Positions 52,601 through 64,000 of a DNA stretch of 64,000 bases are shown here, one piece after another. The notes beneath the pieces are model-generated. The model was not told the origin of the DNA. It ran no database searches and was given only the letters and a program-made list of their open reading frames with translations. Made by a program: the position numbers and the translations under genes. The stretch is from Polychytrium aggregatum (lineage: Eukaryota > Chytridiomycota > Chytridiomycetes > Polychytriales), in NCBI RefSeq assembly GCF_025602895.1, contig NW_026516257.1, positions 124,001 through 188,000 of the forward strand, in the 5' to 3' direction. The first letter of the stretch is position 1; the number at the start of each line of letters is the position of its first letter.

Positions 52601-54352
52601 CGGATGGCGGGGGTCGCCTGGGCTGCTGTACAGCAGTCATAACCGGAGACAACGCATTGAATTGTACCCACACAGACGCCTGTGCCTCATAGAATGGATT
52701 GTATGCTGGTGTGGCATCCTGAGATGTGTAGAGTTTGCTTGGTCAGCAAGTCGGTTCGGAGGCGCACTCGGCTCAGCCGGCGGGGTGCTCACCATCAAAC
52801 TTCGAACAAGCCGGTCCCAGAGCGAGATACTCTTCTCGGTGATGATTTTGAGCTTTTGTGCGTGCAGATGTTCGAGCTTCCGGATGGCCACGTCGAGCAC
52901 ATGGTTTTGGCTGCCGCAAAAGATACAGATAGTAAGCCAGCGATGGTGAGCCTTAACATGCAGAGCAGATTGACTCAGGACGGATTGACTCAGGACAGAT
53001 GCACGCAAAAATGGGAACGGCGTCCTCCATAGGGAATCTCCTCCATAGGGAATCTCCTCCATAGGGAATCTCCTCCATAGGGAATCTCCTCCATAGGGAA
53101 TCTCCTCCATAGGGAATCTCCTCCATAGGGAATCTCCTCCATAGGGAATCTCACCTCTGAAAGTCTTTCTCGAGCTCCAGGAGAGCCTTTTGCTTTTTGA
53201 GCCACGGCCGCGAGTAGATGCGGACTTGTTTGATGAGTTCAAACAGGGGCTCGTGAAGATCGGATTTGCTATCAACCAGTGAGTATACACGAACGAGCGG
53301 TGACCAGATGGCTTGTACACAACGTGCGTATCATCGGCGAATCTCCACAAGCACAGATGCCGCCAACGAGACGCAGAGTAAATGCATCCTCGGCTTAGTA
53401 TCCCCGCTCCAAAGAGCTCCGAGACAGACGTCTTACCACCGGAACAGCCTTCCAAACAGGATAGCCAGCTGCAGCTTCACGTTCGAGGGTATGCTCTGTT
53501 TCATAAATGCGTTCTTCCACGTTGTCATTTCCTCAAGCGAGCTCTCGAACTCGGCGATGCAGGAAAGCACCTCGTTGCAGAGCTGATCAAACGTCGACAG
53601 TACTGCCCGGTCGTCTTCGAAGGCCATGACGCCAAGGACCCGACCAGGATGAAGCACGCTTTGCTGAAACTTGCGAAAGTCATCTGGCTGCGACTCGATG
53701 TCGAGCCGAGCTTCGGGCTTGAGCGGACGATCGGCTGACGGGGGCTTGGGCTTCTCATACTTTGCGCCGCTACCGGGAGGCGCCTGCAGAACACCAATGA
53801 ATTGGAGGGCTTGGTCCCGCGTAATCTTGGCCGAGTCTGTGCGGATGCGTGTTCGATAGTGATGCGTCAGCATGTGCCAGTATCAGCGAGGTTGTGGCCA
53901 AAGCCGCAATGGTGGGAGGGGCTTGGAAGAGTCGAGAGCCACATGCAGCAATCAGAGCAGGCAGCCATGGATAGACAATTTGCAACAGAAAGCGCGCTAC
54001 CATCATGCGGGAGATACTTCTCGGCCTCGGCAATGTTTTCGGGCTTCGGCAGACGAAACACCCTTGCACCGCGCTCGCCCAGGATATCGCTCCGCAAGTC
54101 GCCGCCGTCGCCGGTGGCATCGATGATGTGCAGGTCGACCGAATGGGCCAGATCGCCAGCCTGGTTGAGTGTGCGCTGGAACGAGGCGAGGTTGGTGCGC
54201 TTCTTGGGCGAGACGAGCTTGCTTCGCTTGTGTTCGAGGGTCGAGAGCGTTGCCTGGATGGACTCGCTGCTGGGGAGGATCGACGAAGGCTCTCCGATGC
54301 CCAGTGCAGAGGGCGACCGTGATACGGACGCTACGTTTGGGTTGAGGCTCAT
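49658..54352 (-). CDS. Large coiled-coil protein of unknown function
   Basis: Fourteen exons: 54352-54001, 53836-53437, 53268-53155, 52910-52793, 52617-51799, 51559-51444, 51419-51345, 51278-51003, 50903-50540, 50500-50393, 50264-50123, 50029-49949, 49818-49747, 49680-49658; 1019 aa, all in phase. The last three exons are tentative. I recognise no domain. Visible parts are a helical region (exons 2-4, with LFELIKQVRIYSRPWLKKQK), a basic patch RKRTKGARRRHRKAMYRMK, an acidic Ser/Asp run at the end of exon 5, a Glu/Pro-rich linker, and a coiled coil (KMEAMEAKHKEDVEDLEKRL) followed by a Ser/Lys-rich segment and FLERLRWFTEEKLRRQ. It lies between DRC11 and NPHP4, so a ciliary role is a guess from position only. 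Confidence 0.65.
53024..53151. repeat. 15-bp minisatellite x8 inside an intron
   Basis: Eight nearly perfect copies of ctccatagggaatct lie in the intron between exons 3 and 4 of the coiled-coil gene, ending a few bases from the GTGAGA donor. The frame through the array is open, so retention would insert a repetitive peptide. Confidence 0.92.
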
Positions 54353-55271
54353 GGAAGGCCGCGGGTTTGCTGAGAGTATATGCTTGGACGTGGAGCGGTA
54401 GACAGCGACTCAGCACTATGCACTATGCACTGTGCGGCCCAGGTGTAGGATGGCAGCGCGAGATCAGTTCATGGATTAAGGCTTGACGGTTGCGGGCACG
54501 ATGGCCGCGAGCAAGTGATGCTGGACCAGAAGCCCGCCAAACGGATGTGGGAAAGCGCCTCGATCACAGCATCCCTTGGAGAGGATCGGATCGAGGGGGA
54601 TTCGGGGCATCCGGGGCATCCGGGGCATCGGAGAGGCTGAAGATGAGCCACTATGCTTGGATTCAACCCCGGGCCCACCACGAACCAACCGGAACAGTGA
54701 AGCTGGACTCGGGCAGATTTACAGCGTTTCCAAAATGAAATGGGACACCCCGTTTTGAGCCATGAGAGTGTTTTTTTCTGGAACCTGAATACACCCACCC
54801 ACTCATCACATTCGTGGCCAAGCACAGCACCATCTTGTTATCGAGAAACCACACTTTGTCCGGAGCTGTGCAAGCTGCCATACGCTGTGGGATCGAGACA
54901 TCAATGCCTCACGGAACATGATCTCGGTATGCCAGTCGATCATCGCCACAGGAGATCGACCGGGTGTATTCAAGACCATGCTCCCGAAACCAACCAAAAC
55001 CACTCGATTGCCAACCAAGACGGGAAACAATCGCACGGCTTGCTCACTGGGGCCTACAGTCAGTCAGCGGGGTTCAGATATCTGAAGCCAGAAAGGGAAA
55101 GTGTCCCGTTTCTTTCTGGATAGACTGCAATGTCGCATTGCCATATATGCTGTCCAGGCAGGAGAGTGCTGGCGACCCAGAGGAGCCGCTGCCATGTCTC
55201 CAATTGGCCTTTGCCCCGAAATAATTCACTCCCTCTAAATCGTCAATGACATTATTGCTCTCGTAGCGACG
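54353..55271. other. Intergenic, coiled-coil gene to NPHP4 3' end
   Basis: About 920 bp with no supported gene. It has a short ggcatccg repeat near 54603-54630. Both neighbours are on the minus strand, so this should contain the promoter of the coiled-coil gene. Confidence 0.5.
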
Positions 55272-58200
55272 CTAAATCTTGTCAATGTATTTTACATTCA
55301 CTCGCAAGCACTCCTCGATCTGATCGTGCTCGTCATTGAGGAAGATCAGGATCTCGGCAGCAATGAGGCTCGTGGGAGCGAAGCGCAGGCCAATGTACTG
55401 GCTCTGGCCACTCTCGAGCTCGATAACTGTGTCCTTGAATTGCAGCAGTTTGTCGTTGTCAGTCTTGAGGAAGAACACCTTGGGCTGCGGGTACGGATTT
55501 TTGAAAGACACTCGCTATCCAATATATGGAAGTCGTGGGGGGGGGTATTGCGATCAGATAGCCGTCGATCATGATTCTTGCGCACCTTGGACCTCCATTG
55601 CCAAGTACCGGATGATGTCCACCAGACTCTCTTGCATCGCACTCGCTTGGCTTGTCTGGGGGCGGACAATCAGGTTGAACTGAGTCTATCAGAACTGACC
55701 ATCGTCTGCCGGTTCGTACCTTATTGACAGCCCGTCCGCGCGGAATCGAGATTTCAAACGACTTTGTGATATGCGGCGCTTTGCAGTGGGTCACGACGAT
55801 CCAGCTGCTGACTAGGCTTCGGTTTTCATAATCTATAGAGGGAGACGAACAAATAATGACAGAGTCCATAAAGGCGAGTCGATGTGTGTCTCAGAGCAAG
55901 TGCAAGGCGCTGCTTGCTCCATCGCTCAAACAGCCCTGGGTTTGGAGTCCCCGAGTCCAGGCGACGACTCGGACGGCCCCGCCGGCATCAGACCGTGATC
56001 TGCGTGCTACTATTCCATGCTTACCAATAATGCTGAGCAAGATTTCGGAGGCAGTCCCGCTCTGCGGCCGCACTGCCAGACTGATTTCGTTGAGGGAGCC
56101 TGCTGTCAGCGTGAATGGCGAAGGCGTGATTACCTACACCGGTTGGGGCCGGATGAAAGCCGTGAAAAGAACCAGTTAGTGCATCAGAGTCGCTCTTGCC
56201 AGGGTCGTTTGGTATGTTCACAGACCGAGTCGCCAAGAAATCGTGTATGCACCCCCACCACCGCCGTTCGCCGCCTACCATCAGCTCATCCGATCGATCG
56301 GTGCAGCATTCGACGGTGCGGGAGTAGTTCGAGCCCCGGAGCACGAGCGAGGCAATGTTGGTTTGGCCCATGGTGCAGTTGAGATCCAGGCGGTGGAGCG
56401 AGTGGATAACGACCCTCCAGATCTCAAATAGGGAGACGTTGAAAGGATCGTCGTAGAAGAGCAAGTAGATGGACCGTACTTCTGGAGCCGGCCCGACACG
56501 CAGTCGGAAGTGGAGCTGCGAGACATTGCCCTTGCCGTGCTGTTAGTCGAGACGACATGGGTGAAAGTGATCCCAGCCATAACACAGAGAAGATATCAAA
56601 AACATTGAACACCCTTGCAATTTACAGCTGCATATTCATATCCAGATGTTGGCATAGCACCTTGGAGCTGTAGTTGCACCGAACGCCTTCTCACCACCGC
56701 CGTAGCCATGCCAAAGCTATAGCAAGCCGCTGTTCACGGAAGCAGAGCTGAACGCCCATACCGCCGACAGTATAGAGTCAACACACATGCGGGTGGCTCA
56801 CTTACCGCAACCTCGTTGAGCCCGCATATGACATCGGTGTCGTGGCAAACGACATACTTTTGACTGGGACTGGCAGAGTTGTACACGGTGCTGACTCCTT
56901 CAGTCGCCGAGAGAATGTTTGCGTGGGCCATTGAGCCGAACGAGAATCTGATCTCTTTGTACAGATTTTCGTTTTCTGACCGGAAGAGGCGCAGCGACCG
57001 GTCCACAAAGTAGTTCTGTGGCTGGATGGCGAGATCCAACAGTGCGATAGGGGTGTTGGAGGGATTGAGGAACGACACCTGCTCGACAAAGCAACCGTGT
57101 GGAAATGTCGCCGTGCACACGAGGGCCGGAGAGAGGTGAGTTATGGCAGGACTTTTGTGCTCGAGTTGCGTGCGACTGTGACACCACAGAGAGCCACGAA
57201 GCGGACAAGTCGACTTCATACATTGATGACCCGCGCTTGAATCCCATCGTGGAGATCCATGCCAAAGACCGAGTCCTGCAGCTCGTCTGATCTTGGAGAC
57301 ATGGATGTGACCGAGCCGCTGAGAAAGCTCTGGAACACAAAGGCAACCGGGATGGTCTCGTTTGGCAGCATGTAAACCTCAGGTACACCGTCCGAAGCAA
57401 AGGACACAATCCTCTCGTCGATGCCGCTCCGGATCGAGTGGATTCGGCGCAAGTAGCGCCACTCGGCAGCGTCCGTCACAAGCCTGCATAGACGCATGAT
57501 GAAACCATGGGTGCGGATTGATTGGGTGGAGTTGAATGAGCATCGCCGCCGCCAATTTGCTGTCTACCTCCGACTACAAGTGCTCACAGAGCGCGAGGGA
57601 AACCAAGTTGCCACCAAATGCAGTGCAAAGATGACGAACCTGAGCTCCTGGTCGTCCCACACGATCCGGAAAGTGCTCTCGTGGCTGTACGGATTCTGCA
57701 GCAAGAATTCGAAAAAGTGAGCCTGCCCAAAGGTGGCTCGGACGGTGTGTCGGCTGAGAATCTGCCGCCGCAGGTGGCTGTCGAGGGCTGTTCGTCGCTT
57801 TCTAGAAGAGTTTTAGACAAGATACAACGCCCGCGTGCGTCAGATGCTGGGTTGAGCGTTCTTGGCAAGCCCTCCATCACGCAACTTTCGACCGCCTACG
57901 CAAGCCATCTGCATGATGGTGCAGCATGGCGGCGTACCTGCTGCGGACCATGTCGATGGTCTGCAGGTCTCGCTGGCGATCTTTTCGACTCATTTGATAC
58001 GTAAACATATCTCGCATGTCAAGCTGGATGAAATGGCGTCATTTGACTGTTTGAGAATAAGTCCGGCAAAGACGCAGCCGAGCCGAGTCCCTGCTGTCAT
58101 TGCACCCAAGCGTCTGCACCACTCCCAGCGAGCTCGTTGGTCGGGCAGCGACAGTCCGTGCAGCTAGATCCGTTCTTATACATTGCGAACAACAAAATAG

Positions 58201-61200
58201 GAGGCTGCTCCGAGCAAGGGGATACCTGATGTTCGCCATAGCATGCCTCCGATATCTCAAGCCCCGTGTTTCTGAGGGACTTGCGCACACGAGCAATTCT
58301 GGCCTTCTTGTCTGTGGATGTGCTGTCCGCCGAGCCAGAGTGTCGCGGACTGGTGTCGGAGTTGCTCTTGAGCCGCTCTTCGTACGCTTTGGAGAGAATC
58401 TGATACAGCTCCGGATCCACCTCCGGCAGCTGTGCAGGAAGTCAGAGGAGAGGCTAGATCAGTGGCTCTGCGGGGGTTTATACGACTGTTATTCAAGTGG
58501 GGCGATGTCTGACACTGCACTGCACATTGCCTCAGACTCGTGCGTTGCCATGGCCTTGCGGCGGCATCAGGTCTCTGCATTTCGCAACCGGTGGAATCAG
58601 ACATCGTACTCGGTGAGGATAGTGTGTGACTTCCCCGTGCTTCTGCAGGCCATGGTGATAATCGTGTAAAACGACGGCGTCTCGACCAGCCTGAGTTGCC
58701 AAAGTCGGAGAAAGCGATCGGTCGGGCTGTGCTCCAGCCGCTGAAGCGTGTCCCAAATGTGTGATGCGCAGGTACAGCGCACCCACGACCTTGGAAACCT
58801 CGCCAGGCTCGGGGCTTGCGATCGGGTCGTCGGGATACTGGGAATAGCAGCGAGCCAGATAAAAGCAGAAGCAGTGCGTAAGTCATCACACAGATCGTCT
58901 CCGCTATTATCCCTGGAGAGGCGACCCAATCATTGCCATTGTTGTTGATCTAGGGTCTGCATCGCGATCGGAACCTCGCACTGCAAGGCAGTGAGACGAG
59001 GGCCTACCTTCTCGTGCACAATGTCAGCCTCGACGTCAAAGGTAACCGCAAGGCGGCCTTGGCGCAGGGCCGGGAACATTTGTACGGTGCTGCTGCCGAG
59101 GTAAATCATCGAGTCACCGTCCCAGCAATCGATGACCATGGTCCGGAAGCCGAGATAGTGCAGGTACGCCGTCGGCCCGAAGCGATTCGAGCTCAGTGTC
59201 GATGGAGCGTCGGCTTCGAGGTCGACCTGGTAGCTGTGAAGGATACCTGGGGCTCTGTCGTCTGGCTCCACGAGAGTGTGGAGATGGCGACCACGAGCAT
59301 TCAGTCAGCCATCGATGAACACGCGTGTCCCACTCATTCGAAAAATCCAACTGGGGAGTCGAACGGGTGAGCTCTTGATTCATGTCAAGCCATAGGGAAG
59401 CAAGCAGCAATTGGCTCCATCGCATGCGTACAATCAATCTCGCCTTGTTGATCGAGCTCGTATAGGATGCCAGGCCAGATGCACTCGCATTCTCTCTCGG
59501 CTGTGGCCGGAACAGGCTGATGCGATTGAAGCGACTGTTGCGATAGATGTGACTGTTGTGACCAGCGCCGAGAGTGGTTTGGCAGAGACGACGATCGGTG
59601 GTGGCCTGGGTGGGGGCGCTGTGGCCGTTGGCCGCCGGTGGAGGTCGGCCGAAAGGGATGCTCGGACGCTGTTGGCGGTCTGGCAGGTAGAGGACCAGTG
59701 TAGACTCCCACGCGTGTGGTGGTGGCATGAGGAAAGTTGTAAAACTGGTAGGAGAAAACAACGGTGGACGGGAACTTGCCTGGAACAGCAGCAACATTGA
59801 GGTGAGCGACTGACTCGACAAAGACGACTGCGTCGATCACAACGCTGCCGGATACTCTTGCACTCGGTGCAAACATGCACAGGACGCAGGCAATATTGCA
59901 ATCGATGGGGGGGGGGCACCGACCGGTGATACGATCCTGAGCATTCTGGTTCAGTTTGACGCCCATGAATCCTAGACAGAGCTCGTTTCGTCGGATTGGG
60001 TCCCTAAACTCGACGTCCATATCGAGACGGAGGTTACTGATGTCACCCGGTGAAAGTCCGATCTGGATAGGCTTGAGACCTTGATCGTCCAGAATGACGG
60101 GAAAGCCAGCATTTAGGAGGCGCGCCTTGTCCGATCTGGAGATTTGGGGCCGCGACGGGTAGCTCTTGGGGCTCCGAAACAGATAAGGGGCCTGCTGCCA
60201 TTGCTTGGTCGTTTCAACTGGCTTCAGATCTGGCTCATAGTCCTCTCGCGCTGCTTTGGAGGGTCGCTGAGAGGCCCGCGAAGAGGGTCGGGGCTGGAGC
60301 ACTTCCAGCTCTTGGCTGGAGGTCTCGTCTTGTTCGCTCAGAGTGAGAGGCGATGTGGCTTCGTCAATGAGCAGCGGCCTTGGCTTGACGGAAGCGACGC
60401 TTGGTCTCGGAGCTACCAAAGCGATGGTCAAAGAGTAGTGGGTAAGGAAGTCATATCGGAGCAGGGACTGTCTGGACAGCGGCCAAGCGGTGGCAGAGGA
60501 TAACACATGCGCAAGCGGTAACATGTGCGCAAGTTGGGACAGGAAAACTTTACCCACAGGATCGAGCACGGGGCTCAGGGAAGGATTTTGGTGGCTGAAG
60601 TCGAACGAAAGCGATAGTGTTGGCGTGCGATCGAGCTTGTCCGTCGATGCCAATGCTGGACCGGACAGGCTGGCCGGGTTGTACACAAGAGCAAAGACGG
60701 GATTCAGATTTGTGGCGGTTATGAGGGGCAGATTTGGCGATAGAGCTACGAGGTGGCACAGTGGTATATGCAGGCCATCCGAGATCCAAAGCAGAGGTGG
60801 AGGTTAGCCGAGAATCGAGGACCCGGAAGGTGCTTGCTTCAGCACAACAGTCAAGCTGTGTAGAGCCCGAAGCTGTAGGCTATCGCATATCACAGTGATT
60901 CAAAAATTATGGCATTCGAGAGCGTACAAGAGGGAAAGCTTGGACTGGAAGGGATACATGCTCAACGAAAGGGTTGATGGAATACCGAGGTGCTCTGCGT
61001 CTCTTGTCACTGCACTCAACACAAGCCGTGACCCACCCGGCTGCTCGGCTGGGACCCAGGCTGTCCAGCCAACGCAAACAAGCTTCTCCACGGTCTTTGA
61101 GACATCTGGCCGATCCGATGGCTTGCCGTGGCCGCTGAGCTTCTCGAGCAGCGCTCCTACGCCTGTCTTGCGTCGGGTCTGGTCCTTCTCCACAAAGGCA

Positions 61201-63915
61201 ACCTTGTATTCGGCGATCGCGACGAGAGCTATCTTCTCGTTCGGATCAAAGCTCGCGATTTCAAGGCTCCCGTGGAACACCAGGGCGGCGGCCGAGTCGT
61301 CTGGGTTCAGATTGACGATGATGGGGTCGTTCATGAACCTGTGTCCGTTGTGGAAGCCGAGGCGCAGCCGACGCTCGAGAATCTCGGGCGGGGTCTGACT
61401 CTGACTCTGGCTCTGGTTCTGACTCTGGCCCTGGACGGGACCAGGGCCTGTGTGATCCTGGAATGTCTTTGCGTGGGACAAGGCAAGGGCGGCGAGAAAG
61501 GCCTCTTCGAATTGCGCGACCGGAATGCTCGATGTCAAGGAGATCTGGATATTAATGGCGGTATCAGCCGCAACAGGCAAGAGCACACGTGAGCACAAGG
61601 GCAAGTTCGGGTTCGAGTTCGGGTGCGAATGCATGGCCAAAGCCAGGTTCGAGAGAAAGTGCTGGAGCGCAGGATTAGGAGCGATGAGTCCTCGGGACCT
61701 ACGTTGGACAAATATCCGATGGACGTTTGCGCAGCCACAGGATCTCGCGGCGTGAAGAACTCGATGCCGGCGACGGGATCCGTGCAGTCGATCATGATGT
61801 GTTCGTTCCAGAGTCCGCATATGGAATACAGATCTGGGCGGTAGACGAGCTTGTACGAAAAAGTCGAGCCGGCAAGGACGGGAAGGGGTGCCTGCACGAC
61901 CTTCAAGTTCATGAGCGCTGACGAAATGATGTAGAGGGAGCGAGGCGTACCAGAGTAGATTGGAGCACTGACGGACGGAGTAGTGGAAGGAAATGGTCGG
62001 GCAGCAGAAAAACGGGTGTGGGAGTGAGCATGGGATACAATGGTTTGGGAATCGAATGGAGTACGCCGACTCCACTTGGGCTACAGTGGCCGTGTATGCC
62101 CCTGTGCTGATCCAAGGCCGTGCTTCGAGAACGCGGGTGGTGCGGCGACGTACGTGATCATCGGTCCATCTACGATAGTACCATCTGCGGCACCCTTCTC
62201 GCTTGTCAACAGGGCCACGTTGAGGCCATTCTTGGCTGGATCAAACAGATGGAGAAATGTCCAGCCAGCCGATATCATGGTGGCCGTAGAGCCATCGCCC
62301 ATGTTGTTGCCATCCTGGGAGGCTGACCCCTCCGAGTCTTGATCGGGGAGCGACGCTGTTTGCTGGACTGGCGCGGGTTGACCAAAGTTAGTTGGGACAT
62401 GCGCCCGGCAAGTGCACCGAGTGGTGCGTCACCCCGAAGCCCTATGCTGGCCGTATCCGCAAAATCACGAGAACTCACCAAGGAACACAAACTCGGCCAC
62501 CAGGACCACGTTTTTGGAGAGAACGTGCGTATGGAAGAACGAGCTCTGGAGGGCAGATGCGAACCAGCGAGAGCCGGTTGATAGGCTGTTGTGGAGAAAT
62601 TGACAGAGCAGGGCGTCGCTGAGGCAGCATGCATAAGCCTGACTGAAGTTTACCTGGTTCCGGAGCCTCACAGAGACTCGGCGGCCAATGACCGCACACT
62701 TGTACGAGGGAACGCTCGGCGATTCAGACTCATTCGACGAACTCTCAGTTCGGCTCGAAGCTGACTGGTTTGACGAGTGGCCGCTGCTTTCACCAGAGCT
62801 GGAGCGAGAGTCTGAGCTTCGATGATGGCTGCGACGCTGCGACGACTCGGCGCTACTGCCGCTGCTACGACGGTCCAAGGAGCGACGAGAGCCGGTCGAT
62901 CGAGACTCAGATGAAGACTGCGATCGTGATCGTGACGGTGACCGAAATCGTGGACGACCACGAGAACGTTGGGCGTGCGGCGAAGTTGATGAAGAGCGGG
63001 AGCTTCCAGAGCCACCATGTCCTGAAGAGGTGTCTCTGGAGACAGATGGCTTGGGCGGTAATGTGGCAGACCTGGCCCGGCCGCGTCCCTGTGGATGGCG
63101 CTCAGAGGTCCGTCTGAGAAAATGGGCCAATTTGAGGTGGTAAGCGATGGGGCTGTGGTCATTGGTGAAGCCTGGAATGCGACTGTTTGAGATATGCGTC
63201 GACTGTGGGCGCCAGCAACGTGACTGCTGAGAGCGTGGGAAAGCTGGGTCCTTGCGGTGGAGACTCACCCTCGGCGTGGCACCGATTTGTGTGGACTATC
63301 GGCCCTGCCTCGACGATCTGGCTCGCTTGCGGTAGAATCGCTGCAGCTGTCACCTTGCGAAGGATCGTGGTACTTGTGGTAGTGTTGGAACGACACGCGC
63401 AGATCCATATCGAGCGGGCAGATCCACGTCTTGCCAAAGAAGACGTTCTGGGAGAGATCGAAGAGGGAGATGCGAAGCTGACAGGCGACGGGAGAGCGAG
63501 AGGAGAGGTACTTGTCTTGGATGGCTGAAGGGATCGGGATGCTATTGATGCGAGAGCATATCAGCTCCAGGGGTAGGCTTTGCTTCTGGGGACGCGGCAC
63601 CCCTGGCAACGAGGAGGAAGAACGAGGGTCCTGGGATGGCGGGCTTGGGTTTGGGATGGATCGGCCATGGACATGGAACGAGCGGATCCATGGCGACTGG
63701 GACAGCAGACTGGGCTCGGCGGTGAGCATGCTGGTGGGAGCAAGCACGGATCGCGAAGAGCAGGGGCTGAACCGGATCAGCCTTCTGCCGAGGCGGATGC
63801 CAGGGGGCAGGGGGAGCATGGCGGGCGCGCGACAGGAGGCAAAACCCAGACGGATGGAGGGCGGCAAGGCGGCGTGGCAGTGCAGCCACGTGGCCGCACA
63901 CGTGTCGTGATCCAT
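55272..63915 (-). CDS. NPHP4: Nephrocystin-4
   Basis: Ciliary transition-zone scaffold. Nineteen exons: 63915-63354, 63171-62479, 62322-62154, 61967-61703, 61661-61037, 60745-60554, 60412-59924, 59779-59432, 59261-59008, 58837-58610, 58429-58226, 58023-57938, 57801-57640, 57483-57222, 57078-56806, 56539-56279, 56133-56025, 55832-55720, 55514-55272; 1845 aa against 1426 in human. Landmarks follow the human order: LRISLFDLSQNVFFGKTW, ERRLRLGFHNGHRF, NPVFALVYNPAS, VVFSYQFYNFPHATT, IDCWDGDSMIYLGSS, FFEFLLQNPYSHES, WIVVTHCKAPHITKSFEI, NPYPQPKVFFL and QYIGLRFAPTSL. Exon 2 contains an Arg/Ser-dipeptide insert of about 100 residues. Tentative points are the start ATG, the exon 3 acceptor (62322 or 62337), and a 141-nt stop-free intron at 60413-60553. 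Confidence 0.92.
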
Positions 63916-64000
63916 CGCCCGAAAAGGACATATGAAGCGGCGGCAACTCTATCGCACAAGAGCGCGCCGCCGTGTCAGCCGCCGCGGCGCTGTGCGAGTG

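Noticed and set aside
61038-61100. Extending NPHP4 exon 5 to its in-frame stop at 60900
   Set aside because: The GTGGGT donor at 61036 joined to 60745 aligns with the human protein through LPL and NPVFALVY; the extension does not.

Overview
The window looks like nuclear DNA from a flagellated, early-diverging fungus, most likely a chytrid. The fungal side is shown by organelle-targeted ILV5 and ILV6, a secreted fungalysin (M36) protease, a yeast-type Dss4 and dense short spliceosomal introns. The flagellated side is shown by NPHP4 (ciliary transition zone) and DRC11/IQCA1 (nexin-dynein regulatory complex), which non-flagellated fungi have lost. The DNA is GC-rich, so long spurious ORFs are common. 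I built gene models by hand from protein-family similarity, intron borders and codon phase. Every multi-exon model listed sums to a multiple of three, but no transcript evidence was available.

Layout. 1-5.5 kb: repeat-rich, mostly non-coding DNA around one C2H2 zinc-finger gene. 5.5-14.6 kb: QTRT1 (-), a two-SH3 RhoGEF (-) and LYRM2 (+). 15.4-19.6 kb: ILV6 and ILV5 in tandem (+), the regulatory subunit of step 1 and the enzyme of step 2 of branched-chain amino-acid synthesis. 20.5-29.8 kb: secreted fungalysin (+) and 21-exon SMC5 (+). 30-37.6 kb: DSS4 (-), TMLHE (-), BCD1 (+) and BBOX1 (+). TMLHE and BBOX1 are the first and last enzymes of carnitine synthesis. 38-42.3 kb: a membrane protein with 35 consecutive prolines and a cytoplasmic SH3 domain (+), a single-C2 protein (-) and a secreted cystatin-like protein (-). 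42.5-48.9 kb: REV7 (+) and DRC11 (+). 49-54.4 kb: a large unidentified coiled-coil protein (-) and an orphan exon. 55.3-63.9 kb: NPHP4 (-).

Themes. Two metabolic neighbour pairs (ILV6/ILV5 and TMLHE/BBOX1) and one ciliary neighbourhood (DRC11, unknown coiled-coil, NPHP4) stand out. Unusual splicing is common: a 20-nt microexon in QTRT1 that carries part of the active site, a GC-AG intron in LYRM2, an 11-nt first coding exon in DRC11, a few AAG 3' splice sites, and introns filled with minisatellites. I saw no rRNA, CRISPR array, transposase or confident tRNA.
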